Shown: one piece after another, positions 25,254 through 33,567 of the stretch
Layout of the letters: each line of letters begins with the position of its first letter
Numbering within the stretch: position 1 is the first letter of the stretch
Assembly (NCBI GenBank): GCA_002452815.1
Contig: DKFM01000003.1
Location: 124,001-188,000, forward strand
Length of the DNA stretch: 64,000 bases
From: Rhodobacteraceae bacterium UBA6796
GTDB lineage: Bacteria; Pseudomonadota; Alphaproteobacteria; Rhodobacterales; Rhodobacteraceae
Direction of reading: 5' to 3'
The notes under the pieces: generated by a model
Told to the model about the DNA's origin: nothing
Databases searched by the model: none
Seen by the model: the letters and a program-made list of their open reading frames with translations, nothing else
Translations under genes and position numbers: made by a program

Positions 25254-25979
25254 ATGGAACGTGCAAAGATCAGACTTCATGTAGAGCACCCCTTGGGCCC
25301 GGGGCAACCCGTGCCCTTGACCGAGGCGCAGGCGCATTACCTTTTCGGCGTCATGCGGCAGGGGGTGGGCGCACATGTCGCGCTGTTCAACGGGCGCGAT
25401 GGCGAATGGACCGCCACCGTGACCGAGGCCGGCAAGAAACGCGGCAGCCTGCTGTGCGTGGCGCAGGCCGCGCCGCAGCTGAACCCGCCCGACCTGTGGC
25501 TCATGTTCGCGCCGATCAAGAAGGCGCGCACCGATTTCATCGTGGAAAAGGCCGCCGAACTGGGCTGCGCGCGGATCGTCCCGGTGCAGACCGACTTCAC
25601 CAATTCCGAACGTATCCGGCAGGACCGGCTGCAGGCCCATGCGGTCGAGGCGGCCGAGCAATGCCTGGGCACTGCGGTGCCCGAGGTGACCGACCTGCAA
25701 CCCCTGCGCAAGCTGCTGGACAGCTGGGACGCGGGGCGGCGCATCTTGTGGGCCGATGAAAGCTTGGTCGGCCCGGCACAGACGCTGGCAGGGCTGGCGC
25801 CGGGGCCATGGGCGATCCTGATCGGCCCCGAAGGCGGGTTTTCCGAACCCGAACGCACCCGTCTGCGCGCGCAGCCTTTCGTGACCCCGATCAGTCTGGG
25901 GCCGCGCATCCTGCGCGCCGATACCGCGGCCTGCGCGGCGATCACGCTGTGGCAGTCGCATCTGGGGGATTGGCAGTGA
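25254..25979 (+). CDS. rsmE: 16S rRNA (uracil1498-N3)-methyltransferase
   Basis: SPOUT-class methyltransferase modifying U1498 of 16S rRNA. ATG 25254 gives 241 residues. The N-terminal PUA-like domain ends near residue 70. The SPOUT knot is shown by GPWAILIGPEGGFSEPE and LGPRILRADTAACAAI, the diagnostic RsmE segments, and the KAAELGCARIVPVQTDF strand-helix is also present. It diverges from ubiA with 12 bp between starts, and its stop overlaps the next gene's GTG start. Confidence 0.95.
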   Translation: MERAKIRLHVEHPLGPGQPVPLTEAQAHYLFGVMRQGVGAHVALFNGRDGEWTATVTEAGKKRGSLLCVAQAAPQLNPPDLWLMFAPIKKARTDFIVEKAAELGCARIVPVQTDFTNSERIRQDRLQAHAVEAAEQCLGTAVPEVTDLQPLRKLLDSWDAGRRILWADESLVGPAQTLAGLAPGPWAILIGPEGGFSEPERTRLRAQPFVTPISLGPRILRADTAACAAITLWQSHLGDWQ

Positions 25980-26494
25980 TCCGTCCCGAAGTCGCGGTGG
26001 GCCTTGTGCGCTGGCGCGAGGTGCTGGCTGCGGCGGGTGTGGCGCTGCTGGGACTGTGGTTGTTCTCGCTCGGGGGGTATCTGTTGGGGCCACTCGGCGC
26101 GGGCGTCATCGCATTGGGGGCGGCCTGGGCGCTGATCGCCTTTCGCCGGATGCGCTTTGATCGCGCCATCGACGCGCCCGGCATGGTCGAGGTCGACGAG
26201 GGCCAGATCGGCTATTTCGGTGCGGGGCAGGGCTTGGGCGGCTATGTTGCGCTGCGCGATCTGACCGAGATCCGCCTGCTGATGCTGCGCGGGCGGCAGT
26301 ACTGGCGGCTGAAGGGGGCGGATGGGCAGGCAATCCTGATCCCGACCGCGGCCGCCGGGGCCGCAGCGCTTTACGATGCCTTCGCCGGCCTGCCCGGTAT
26401 CGACATGGGGCGGCTCACTGCCGCGCTCGATCGGCGCGTGGCTGCACAGAGCCTGTGGACCCGTGAGCCAAAGAAGCTTGCCCCCAAGGCTTGA
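25976..26494 (+). CDS. Membrane protein of unknown function
   Basis: A 172-residue protein starting at GTG 25976 in a GTGA overlap with the rsmE stop. Two hydrophobic helices lie at about 15-35 and 40-57 (WLFSLGGYLLGPLGAGVIAL), followed by a soluble beta-rich domain (MVEVDEGQIGYFGAGQGLGG) that recalls PH-like membrane proteins. I do not recognise a named family. The context, rsmE upstream and gshA 57 bp downstream, gives no functional hint. Confidence 0.75.
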   Translation: MIRPEVAVGLVRWREVLAAAGVALLGLWLFSLGGYLLGPLGAGVIALGAAWALIAFRRMRFDRAIDAPGMVEVDEGQIGYFGAGQGLGGYVALRDLTEIRLLMLRGRQYWRLKGADGQAILIPTAAAGAAALYDAFAGLPGIDMGRLTAALDRRVAAQSLWTREPKKLAPKA

Positions 26495-26551
26495 CTTGCG
26501 CGCCCGCCCGCGCCACCTGTTCCTTCCCGGTTACGTTTGAGAGGCGAGCCC

Positions 26552-27925
26552 ATGTCCATTCCCCAACAGGGCGGCGGCCCGATCGAACGGTTCGAGCAAC
26601 TGGCCGAATACATCGCCTCGGGCGAGAAGCCGAAATCCGACTGGCGCATCGGCACCGAGCACGAAAAATTCGGCTATTGCCAGGACACGCTGAAACCGCT
26701 GCCCTACGACGGGCCACGCTCGATCAAGGCGATGCTCGAAGGGCTGCGCGACGATTTTGGCTGGACCCCGGTCTACGAGCAGAACAACATCATCGGCCTG
26801 AGCTTCCCCGACGGCTCGAACGTCAGTCTGGAACCCGGCGGGCAGCTGGAACTGTCGGGCGCGCCCTTGGAAACCATCCACCAGACCTGCGACGAGGTGA
26901 ACGAACACCTGCGCGAAGTGCATCAGGTCGCCGACCGGATCGGCGCGCGCTTCATCGGGATGGGGGCCGCGCCGGACTGGCGGGCGGACGAAATGCCGAT
27001 GATGCCCAAGGGCCGCTACCGGCTGATGACCGATTACATGGACAAGGTCGGCACCATGGGCAAGACCATGATGTACCGGACCTGCACGGTTCAGGTGAAC
27101 CTCGACTTCGCCTCTGAATCCGACATGGTGCAGAAGATGCGCGTGGCGCTGGCCCTGCAGCCGGTGGCAACGGCGCTGTTTGCCAACTCGCCCTTCCTCG
27201 ATGGCAAGCCCAACGGCATGAAGTCGTGGCGCGCGAATATCTGGCAGAACCTGGACCCGGCCCGCACCGGTATGCTGCCCTTCATGTTCGAAGAGGGCGC
27301 GGGCTATGAACGCTGGGTCGACTATGTGCTCGATGTGCCGATGTATTTCGTCTACCGCGACGGCAAATATATCAACGCCCTTGGCCAGTCCTTCCGCGAC
27401 TTCCTGAAAGGCCAACTGCCCGCGCTGCCGGGCGAAAAGCCGACGCTCAGCGACTGGGCCGATCACATGACCACCGTCTTCCCCGAGGCGCGGGTGAAGA
27501 AATACATCGAGATGCGCGGCGCCGATGGCGGGCCGTGGCGCAGGCTCTGCGCGCTGCCCGCGCTCTGGGTCGGGCTGATGTACGATCAGGGCGCGCTGGA
27601 CGCGGCCTGGGATCTGGTCAAGGGCTGGGATGCCGAAACCCGTGAGGGTCTGCGCGTCGCCGCGGCGCGCGATGCGCTGCAGGGCACGGCAGGCGGCGTG
27701 AAGCTGCACGATCTGGCGCGCGAAGTGGTTGCGATCGCGAAATCCGGCCTGCAATCGCGGGCCCGTCCCGGCGCCGGGGGGCTGATCCCGGACGAGACGC
27801 ATTTCCTCAATGCGCTGGAGGAATCGGTCGAAACCGGTCGTGTGCCCGCCGATGAGCTGCTGGCGAAATACCACGGCGAATGGCAGGGCGATCTGAGCCG
27901 GATCTACGGCGAATACAGCTACTGA
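26552..27925 (+). CDS. gshA: Glutamate-cysteine ligase
   Basis: Catalyses ATP-dependent gamma-glutamylcysteine formation, the first step of glutathione synthesis. The 457-residue protein is of the plant/alphaproteobacterial class (GCS2 family) rather than the E. coli class. Landmarks: WRIGTEHEKFGY (substrate and metal Glu residues), SLEPGGQLELSGAPL, MMYRTCTVQVNLDF and NSPFLDGKPNGMKSWR. The ATG is preceded by GAGGCGAG. It ends convergently with the DUF805 gene through a repeat-bearing spacer. Confidence 0.95.
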   Translation: MSIPQQGGGPIERFEQLAEYIASGEKPKSDWRIGTEHEKFGYCQDTLKPLPYDGPRSIKAMLEGLRDDFGWTPVYEQNNIIGLSFPDGSNVSLEPGGQLELSGAPLETIHQTCDEVNEHLREVHQVADRIGARFIGMGAAPDWRADEMPMMPKGRYRLMTDYMDKVGTMGKTMMYRTCTVQVNLDFASESDMVQKMRVALALQPVATALFANSPFLDGKPNGMKSWRANIWQNLDPARTGMLPFMFEEGAGYERWVDYVLDVPMYFVYRDGKYINALGQSFRDFLKGQLPALPGEKPTLSDWADHMTTVFPEARVKKYIEMRGADGGPWRRLCALPALWVGLMYDQGALDAAWDLVKGWDAETREGLRVAAARDALQGTAGGVKLHDLAREVVAIAKSGLQSRARPGAGGLIPDETHFLNALEESVETGRVPADELLAKYHGEWQGDLSRIYGEYSY

Positions 27926-27956
27926 TCCAGCGGCCCGCGGTCGGTCGACGGGCCTC

Positions 27957-28006
27957 TTTCAGCTTGGCCCAAATATCCCACGGGGGTGCGGGGGTGTGAA
28001 ACCCCC
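27957..28006 (+). repeat. Convergent-end repeat, locus 4 (gshA terminator region)
   Basis: CTTTCAGCTTGGCCCAAATATCC, then the CACGGGGGTGC linker and hairpin GGGGGTGTGAAACCCCC (27990-28006). AAATATCC at 27971-27978. The left part also matches the CTTTCAGCTTGG arm of the 7-kb palindrome, so this copy joins features of both subtypes. Confidence 0.75.
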
Positions 28007-28015
28007 GCTGCACGC

Positions 28016-28489
28016 TCAGTCCTCGCGCGGAACCTTGGGGATCGAACTGCCGGTTGCCCAGGGCTCCGGTGCGGGTTCTGTGCGTTTGCCGCGCCGCGGG
28101 TTCGGGCCAAAGCCGTTGCTGCCCGGGTCCGATGGCTGCACGAAGAAATACAGCAGCACCAGCCCGCCGATCAGCGGCAGGAAGGCAAGCAGCAGCCACC
28201 AGCCGCTGCGCCCGGTGTCATGCAGCCGCCGCGCGCCCGCCGCGATCGCGGGCAGCAGCGTTGCAAGGGCGAAAAGGCCGCCCAACGGCCCGCCTTCACT
28301 GCGATAGCCCCAGTATCCCGGGCCGTGGCTGACGTTGCCGGTGTGGAACAGCACATTGTCCGCGATGCCCAGAATGATCTGACCCAGAATGATGAACAGC
28401 ACGAACCACCAATATTCCGGGCGCGATGCGCGCCCCGAAAAGGTGGCGTATTTCTGCAGGCAGGTGCGGACGGCAGTCTGAAAATCCAT
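28016..28489 (-). CDS. DUF805 family membrane protein
   Basis: A 157-residue inner-membrane protein with the DUF805 pattern: N-terminal YATFSGRASRPEYWWFVLF, and later ARRLHDTGRSGWWLLLAFLPLIG. About four hydrophobic segments are visible. The C-terminal 40 residues are soluble and Pro/Arg-rich, longer than in many relatives. The function of the family is unknown. It converges on gshA and lies 54 bp downstream of plsY on the same strand. Confidence 0.9.
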   Translation of the reverse strand: MDFQTAVRTCLQKYATFSGRASRPEYWWFVLFIILGQIILGIADNVLFHTGNVSHGPGYWGYRSEGGPLGGLFALATLLPAIAAGARRLHDTGRSGWWLLLAFLPLIGGLVLLYFFVQPSDPGSNGFGPNPRRGKRTEPAPEPWATGSSIPKVPRED

Positions 28490-28543
28490 GGCGGGCTCCG
28501 ACGTAAGGCTGTCAGCCTATCAGGCGCCTGCCGCGCGGCAAAA

Positions 28544-29152
28544 TCAACCCTTCTTGCCGATTTTCGGCTCGGTTCCGGCGGCCAGACGCGCGATATTCGC
28601 CCGGTGGCGCCAGAACACCAGCACGGCCAGCCCGGCGGCCAGCGGCATCATCTCGCGGTGTCCCAGCACCCAGGCCAGCGGCACCGTCGCGGCCGCCGCC
28701 ACCAGCGCCGAAAGCGACGAGATCCGGCTGACCAGCGCGGTCAGCAGCCACATTCCGCAGGCCGCAAGCCCGACCGGCCAGGCCAGCGCCAGCATCGTGC
28801 CCAGGAACGTGGCCACGCCCTTGCCGCCATTGAATCGCAGCCAGACCGGATAAAGATGCCCCAAAAACGCGGCGCCGCCCGCGATCTGTGCCGCGGTTTC
28901 ACCCAGCAGCGCGCGCGCCACCAGCACCGCGATTGCGCCCTTGCCGCTGTCCAGCAGCAGTGTCGCCAGCGCCGCGGGCTTGTTGCCGGTGCGCAGCACA
29001 TTCGTCGCGCCGATATTGCCCGATCCGATCTGGCGCAGATCGCCCAAGCCCAGCATCCGCGTGACGACCAATCCGAAAGGCACCGCCCCCAGAAGATAGC
29101 TGCACACAGCCACCAGCCCGAGCATCGCAGGCCCGCTCTCGATTCCCGGCAT
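28544..29152 (-). CDS. plsY: Acyl-phosphate:glycerol-3-phosphate acyltransferase
   Basis: Membrane acyltransferase making lysophosphatidic acid from acyl-phosphate and glycerol-3-phosphate, the first step of phospholipid synthesis. The 202-residue protein has five to seven helices. Its three conserved loops are visible: GSGNIGATNVLRTGNK (residues about 39-54), FNGGKGVATFLGTML and the ALPLAWVLGHREMMPLA segment. It lies 23 bp after pyrC. The pyrC-plsY arrangement is common in Rhodobacterales. Confidence 0.95.
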   Translation of the reverse strand: MPGIESGPAMLGLVAVCSYLLGAVPFGLVVTRMLGLGDLRQIGSGNIGATNVLRTGNKPAALATLLLDSGKGAIAVLVARALLGETAAQIAGGAAFLGHLYPVWLRFNGGKGVATFLGTMLALAWPVGLAACGMWLLTALVSRISSLSALVAAAATVPLAWVLGHREMMPLAAGLAVLVFWRHRANIARLAAGTEPKIGKKG

Positions 29153-29175
29153 TTGCTGCCCTCGCCTTGTTTTTG

Positions 29176-30450
29176 TTAGTTCTCGTTGCGGTAAACCTGC
29201 ACCCCGCCAACGAATGTGGCAAGGGTCTTGCCTTCCATCCGGGTGCCATCGAAGGGCGTATTCTTCGATTTCGACCGCAGCGTGGTGCGATCCAGCACGA
29301 AGGGCGCGTCCGGGTCGAACAGCACCAGATCGGCCGGCGCGCCCTCGGCCAGGCGGCCTTGCGGCAGGCCAAGGCGGCGCGCGGGGTTCAGCGCCATCGC
29401 GCGGAACAGTTGCGGCAGGCTCAGGTGGCCGGCATGCACCAGCCGCATCGCCGCAGGCAGGAAGGTTTCCAGCGCGACCGCGCCCGAGGCCGCCTCTTCA
29501 AACGGCAGGCGCTTGCTTTCTTCGTCGGCGGGCGTGTGCATCGAACAGATCACGTCGATCAGCCCGTCGGCCACCGCCGCCACCATCGCCAGGCGGTCCT
29601 CTTCCGAGCGCAGCGGCGGCGTCAGCTTGAAGAAGGTGCGGTAATCGCCAACGTCGAATTCGTTCAGCGTCAGGTGGTGGATCGAGATCCCCGCCGTCAC
29701 GTCCAGCCCGGCAGCCCGGGCGCGTTCCAGCGCAGGCAGGCTGCGCGCGGTGGTGATCTGATCGGCGTGATAGCGCGCGCCCGTCATTTCGACCAGCGCC
29801 AGGTCGCGGTCCAGACCCATCCGCTCGGCCATGGGCGACACGCCGGGCAGGCCGCGCAGGCTGGCGAATTTGCCGCTGGTCACGGCGGCGCCTTTCGACA
29901 GGCCGGGTTCCTGCGGGTGCCCGATCACCAGCGCGCCCAGGCTGCGCGCATAGGTCAGCGCGCGACCCAGCACCCTGGTGTCGGTGGTCACATGGTCGCA
30001 ATCGGTGAAGGCCACGGCACCGGCATCCAGCAGAAAGCCGATCTCGGTCATTTCACGGCCTTCGCGGCCCTTGGTCAGCGCGGCCATGTGGCGGATGCGC
30101 ACCGGCGCCTCGGCGGCGCGGCGGGTCACGAATTCCAGCGTCTCGGGCGTGTCGATGGCGGGCAGGGTGTCGGGCCGGGCAATGATGGTGGTCACGCCGC
30201 CCGCCGCCGCCGCCAGCCCGGCGGTGCGAAAGCTTTCGCGGTGCCGTTCTCCCGGCTCGCCGATCTTGACGCCGATGTCGACGATCCCCGGCGCCAGACA
30301 GGCGCCCCGACAGTCGATCACCTGCGCGTCGGCGGGGGCCGACATCGCGCCGATTGCGGCGATCACGCCGTTGTGGATGACCAGATTGCCGGTGCTTTCG
30401 GTCAGCGCCTCGGGGTCGATCAGGCGGGCGTTTTCAAGAAACAGGGTCAT
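29176..30450 (-). CDS. pyrC: Dihydroorotase (PyrC/PyrX type)
   Basis: Amidohydrolase-fold protein of 424 residues acting on carbamoyl-aspartate/dihydroorotate in pyrimidine synthesis. In active class I enzymes a HxH metal motif follows APGIVD. Here the corresponding stretch reads CLAPGIVDIGVKIGEPGERH, so the first HxH is replaced by D-I-G-V. That loss is typical of non-catalytic PyrX-like dihydroorotases, which support PyrB structurally. TGARYHADQIT and SMHTPADEESK are retained. Its start overlaps the upstream gene by 17 bp. Calling it catalytic would be unsafe. Confidence 0.85.
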   Translation of the reverse strand: MTLFLENARLIDPEALTESTGNLVIHNGVIAAIGAMSAPADAQVIDCRGACLAPGIVDIGVKIGEPGERHRESFRTAGLAAAAGGVTTIIARPDTLPAIDTPETLEFVTRRAAEAPVRIRHMAALTKGREGREMTEIGFLLDAGAVAFTDCDHVTTDTRVLGRALTYARSLGALVIGHPQEPGLSKGAAVTSGKFASLRGLPGVSPMAERMGLDRDLALVEMTGARYHADQITTARSLPALERARAAGLDVTAGISIHHLTLNEFDVGDYRTFFKLTPPLRSEEDRLAMVAAVADGLIDVICSMHTPADEESKRLPFEEAASGAVALETFLPAAMRLVHAGHLSLPQLFRAMALNPARRLGLPQGRLAEGAPADLVLFDPDAPFVLDRTTLRSKSKNTPFDGTRMEGKTLATFVGGVQVYRNEN

Positions 30451-31039
30451 CGGGGGCCTCTCGGAAGCTGGCAGAGGAGGATGGGGCGGATTGCAGCTGC
30501 AATTCGCGGATCAGGCGCAGCACCTTTTCGCCGTCGGCGATATTTTCGAACCCGGCGCGCTGGGTCCGCTCATCGCCGTCGCTGTCGGTTTCGCGCTGGC
30601 TGTAGAACCAGACCGAGGCGGCGCGGCGCCCGGTTTTCAGCTCGAGCCCAGAGCTGCGCAGGATCGGATAGATCGCCAGATCGCGGCCCCAGTAGTGTTT
30701 CGCGATATAGGCCGCGCGGGTCGAAAGCGCATAGCGCACCCGGCGCGGGGCTTGCGCCGCAATGATCCATTGGCCCACCACCAAAAACAGCCCGACAGCC
30801 AGAAACGGCAAGCCAAAGACCGCGGCCAGCAGCGTGCCGCCCAGATCCGTCGCGCTTTTCGCCTGGGTGGCAAAGAACAGCCCGCCCAGGCTCAGTCCGC
30901 CGCCCGCGGCCAGGAAGGGAATGCCGAACAGCGTCATGAACACCGCCATCGGCCAGGCGTGAAACCCGGGAACCGGCGCGCCTTGCCACAGCAGCTTTTC
31001 GCCCGGCAGGAAATAATCTTCCCAGCGCGCGCCGGTCAT
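30434..31039 (-). CDS. Membrane protein with PH-like domain, unknown function
   Basis: A 201-residue protein from ATG 31039. The N-terminus, YFLPGEKLLWQGAPVPGFHA, is a pattern seen in bacterial PH-domain membrane proteins. Two transmembrane helices follow (about 30-55 and 67-90), then a soluble domain (RYALSTRAAYIAKHYWGRDL) and a tail rich in Ser/Ala. It overlaps the next small membrane gene by 4 bp (ATGA) and pyrC by 17 bp, so it is embedded in the pyr operon. No known link to pyrimidines. Confidence 0.8.
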   Translation of the reverse strand: MTGARWEDYFLPGEKLLWQGAPVPGFHAWPMAVFMTLFGIPFLAAGGGLSLGGLFFATQAKSATDLGGTLLAAVFGLPFLAVGLFLVVGQWIIAAQAPRRVRYALSTRAAYIAKHYWGRDLAIYPILRSSGLELKTGRRAASVWFYSQRETDSDGDERTQRAGFENIADGEKVLRLIRELQLQSAPSSSASFREAPDDPVS

Positions 31040-31521
31040 CGCGCGACCTTGGCGCGGGCGCTGCGTGCGGCCTCGATCCGGGCTACCACGGCTTCGCCAT
31101 CGGCCAGATGCTTGATCAGATGCTTGGCGCCCGAATTGGTCACGATCTGAACATCGCCCAGCAGACGCCGCACCTTGTCGATTTCCAGCAGCATCACCTG
31201 CCGCCCCTGCGGCCCGATCAGCCGCCGGTCGGTCAGCTGCCAGCGCCGCGCGAAGGCCTCGGAGCGGAAGTAAAGCCCGCGCAGCAGCAGCCCGATCACC
31301 ACCGCGGCAATCGCCACAGGCAGCTGATCGGCCTTGCCCATCAGCGGCAGGATCGCCAGCAGCGCCGCGATCCCCACGGCAATCATCGCGCCGTGGTCGG
31401 TCCAATAGCGGCGATGGTCGGCCAGAAACACCGCCAGCACGGGTTCCCCTTCGTCCAGCGGCAATTCCGATTGCGGCCCGGGGCGGTAATCCATCACCGT
31501 GTCGCGTTTCATCTCAGACAT
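31036..31521 (-). CDS. Membrane protein with PH-like domain, paralog-like neighbour
   Basis: A 161-residue protein starting at ATG 31521, overlapping the pyrB 3' end by 8 bp. Layout resembles its downstream neighbour: short acidic N-terminus ([20 protein letters not shown]), two hydrophobic helices (about 45-62 and 68-86), then a basic beta-rich domain ([20 protein letters not shown]). The two are probably distant paralogs working together at the membrane. Function unknown. Confidence 0.8.
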   Translation of the reverse strand: MSEMKRDTVMDYRPGPQSELPLDEGEPVLAVFLADHRRYWTDHGAMIAVGIAALLAILPLMGKADQLPVAIAAVVIGLLLRGLYFRSEAFARRWQLTDRRLIGPQGRQVMLLEIDKVRRLLGDVQIVTNSGAKHLIKHLADGEAVVARIEAARSARAKVAR

Positions 31522-32479
31522 AGGTGCCCTCCGTCGCCGCCCGGCCGCGTTCGGCGCGCAGGTTCTGCGCCAGCAGATCCATGCAGGCCATCCGCACGGC
31601 AACGCCCATCTCGACCTGTTCCTGGATCACGCTGCGGTTGATGTCGTCGGCGATCTCGCCGTCGATTTCCACGCCGCGGTTCATCGGTCCGGGGTGCATC
31701 ACGATGGCGTCGTCCTTGGCGTAGCTGAGCTTTTCGGCATCCAGCCCGTAGCGGTGGAAATACTCGCGTTCGGACGGGATGAAACCACCATCCATCCGTT
31801 CCTTCTGAAGCCGCAGCATCATCACCACGTCGGCGCCTTCCAGCCCCGCGCGCATGTCGTCGTAAACCTCGCAGCCGAATTCGGAGATGCCCGCGGGCAT
31901 CAGCGTCGGCGGCCCGATCAGGCGCACCCGGTTTTCCATCTTGTTCAGCAAGATCAGGTTCGAACGGGCAACCCGGCTGTGCGCGACATCGCCGCAGATC
32001 GCCACGGTCAGTCGCCCGATCCGGCCCTTGGCGCGGCGGATTGTCAGCGCATCCAGCAGCGCCTGAGTCGGGTGTTCATGCTTGCCGTCGCCCGCGTTCA
32101 GCACCGCGCAATTGACCTTTTCGGCCAGCAGGTTGACCGCCCCGGACGAGCCGTGCCGCACCACCAGCAGATCGGGATGCATCGCGTTCAGGGTCATCGC
32201 CGTGTCGATCAGGGTTTCGCCCTTCTTCACCGAACTCGTCTGCATCGACATGTTCATCACGTCCGCACCCAGGCGTTTGCCGGCCAGCTCGAAACTGGAC
32301 TGGGTGCGCGTCGAATTCTCGAAAAACATGTTGATCTGGGTCATCCCCGCCAGCACGTCGGTGCGTTTCACCGTGCGCCGGTTCAGTTCCACATAGCGGT
32401 CGGCCAGATCAAGGACGGTGCGGATATCTTCCTGGGTCAGATGCTCGATCCCCAGAAGGTGCCTTGCGCGGAATGCCAT
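31514..32479 (-). CDS. pyrB: Aspartate carbamoyltransferase catalytic subunit
   Basis: Joins carbamoyl phosphate and aspartate in the first committed step of pyrimidine synthesis. The 321-residue protein has the carbamoyl-phosphate motif [20 protein letters not shown] (about residues 51-70) and the [18 protein letters not shown] segment near 136-153. Other anchors are [13 protein letters not shown] and [14 protein letters not shown]. First gene of pyrB, two membrane genes, pyrC, plsY. Because the adjacent dihydroorotase lacks its HxH, the class with a PyrB-PyrX complex is a fair comparison. Confidence 0.96.
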   Translation of the reverse strand: MAFRARHLLGIEHLTQEDIRTVLDLADRYVELNRRTVKRTDVLAGMTQINMFFENSTRTQSSFELAGKRLGADVMNMSMQTSSVKKGETLIDTAMTLNAMHPDLLVVRHGSSGAVNLLAEKVNCAVLNAGDGKHEHPTQALLDALTIRRAKGRIGRLTVAICGDVAHSRVARSNLILLNKMENRVRLIGPPTLMPAGISEFGCEVYDDMRAGLEGADVVMMLRLQKERMDGGFIPSEREYFHRYGLDAEKLSYAKDDAIVMHPGPMNRGVEIDGEIADDINRSVIQEQVEMGVAVRMACMDLLAQNLRAERGRAATEGTYV

Positions 32480-32598
32480 TCACCTGCCTCCGATGTTGTG
32501 CTGGGGCCTTATGGCAAAAGGCCGCGCGCGCGTCCAGCGCCAAGCGTGCCGCGGGGCGGGCGCTTTACCTTGTCGCCCTGCGCGCATAGCTTGCGGGG

Positions 32599-33417
32599 AT
32601 GGAGACTCAGCCCCACGCCGAACTGGATTACTATGCCGCGCTGGCCGCCCTGGAGTGGCAGGTCGAACTGGGCGTGGCCGAAGCGGTGCTGGACGAGCCC
32701 GTCGATTGCTATGCGCTGCCCGATGCCGCGCCGCAGATCCATCGCCCCGCAGCCCCCGCACCTGCGGCCGAGGCCCCGGGGCGTCCGGCGCTGCATGTCG
32801 TGCCAGAGGCGGGGCCGGACCCGGTTGCCGTGGCCCGCGCGGCTGCGGCGGCGGCGCAGACTCTGCCCGATCTGCGCGAGGCGATGGCGGCCTACGATCT
32901 GTGCGATCTGAAGAAGGGCGCGCGCAATCTGGTTTTTGCCGATGGCACCCCGGGCGCGCGCGTGATGATTATCGGCGAGGCGCCGGGCCGCGACGAGGAT
33001 CAGATCGGGCGTCCGTTCGTGGGGCTCGCGGGCCAGTTGCTCGACCGGATGCTGGCGGCGATCGGCCTGTCGCGGGCCGCACCCGATGCGCTGGCCGCGG
33101 TTTACATCACCAACGTGCTGCCCTGGCGGCCACCGGGCAACCGCGACCCGGAACCTGCCGAGATCGCGCAGATGCTGCCGTTTCTGGCGCGCCATGTGGA
33201 ACTGGCCGATCCCGATCTGATCGTGCTGATGGGCAATGCGGCCTGCAAGGCGGCCCTGGGCAAGGCCGGTATCCTGCGACTGCGCGGGCACTGGACCGAG
33301 GCCTTCGGCCGTCCGGCGCTGCCGATGACGCACCCTGCCTATCTGCTGCGCCAGCCGCATGCCAAGCGCGAAGCCTGGGCCGATCTGCTGGAAATCCGTG
33401 CCCGGCTGAACGGCTGA
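32599..33417 (+). CDS. Uracil-DNA glycosylase superfamily protein (family 4-like, no Fe-S ligand set)
   Basis: A 272-residue protein with the family 4 UDG core: [28 protein letters not shown] (motif A and loop, about residues 123-150), the [16 protein letters not shown] strand and the C-terminal [10 protein letters not shown] motif with the catalytic-region His. Family 4 enzymes normally hold four cysteines for a [4Fe-4S] cluster. Only one (in YDLCDLKKG) is at a matching place; the others are Tyr/Met or absent. The N-terminal 75 residues are Ala/Pro-rich and non-conserved. It diverges from pyrB. Confidence 0.85.
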   Translation: METQPHAELDYYAALAALEWQVELGVAEAVLDEPVDCYALPDAAPQIHRPAAPAPAAEAPGRPALHVVPEAGPDPVAVARAAAAAAQTLPDLREAMAAYDLCDLKKGARNLVFADGTPGARVMIIGEAPGRDEDQIGRPFVGLAGQLLDRMLAAIGLSRAAPDALAAVYITNVLPWRPPGNRDPEPAEIAQMLPFLARHVELADPDLIVLMGNAACKAALGKAGILRLRGHWTEAFGRPALPMTHPAYLLRQPHAKREAWADLLEIRARLNG

Positions 33418-33567
33418 GTCTGCTCCGCACCCTGACGATTGCGTGATCGGCAGCGGAAGCGGCCTTGTGCCGCGTAGAAGGGGGATGCTGTTTTTGCGTA
33501 AGACATCTGCGATATATCTTTAAGAACGGTGCGCGGGGCCAGGCCTCGCCTTGGCAGGGACAAGACG

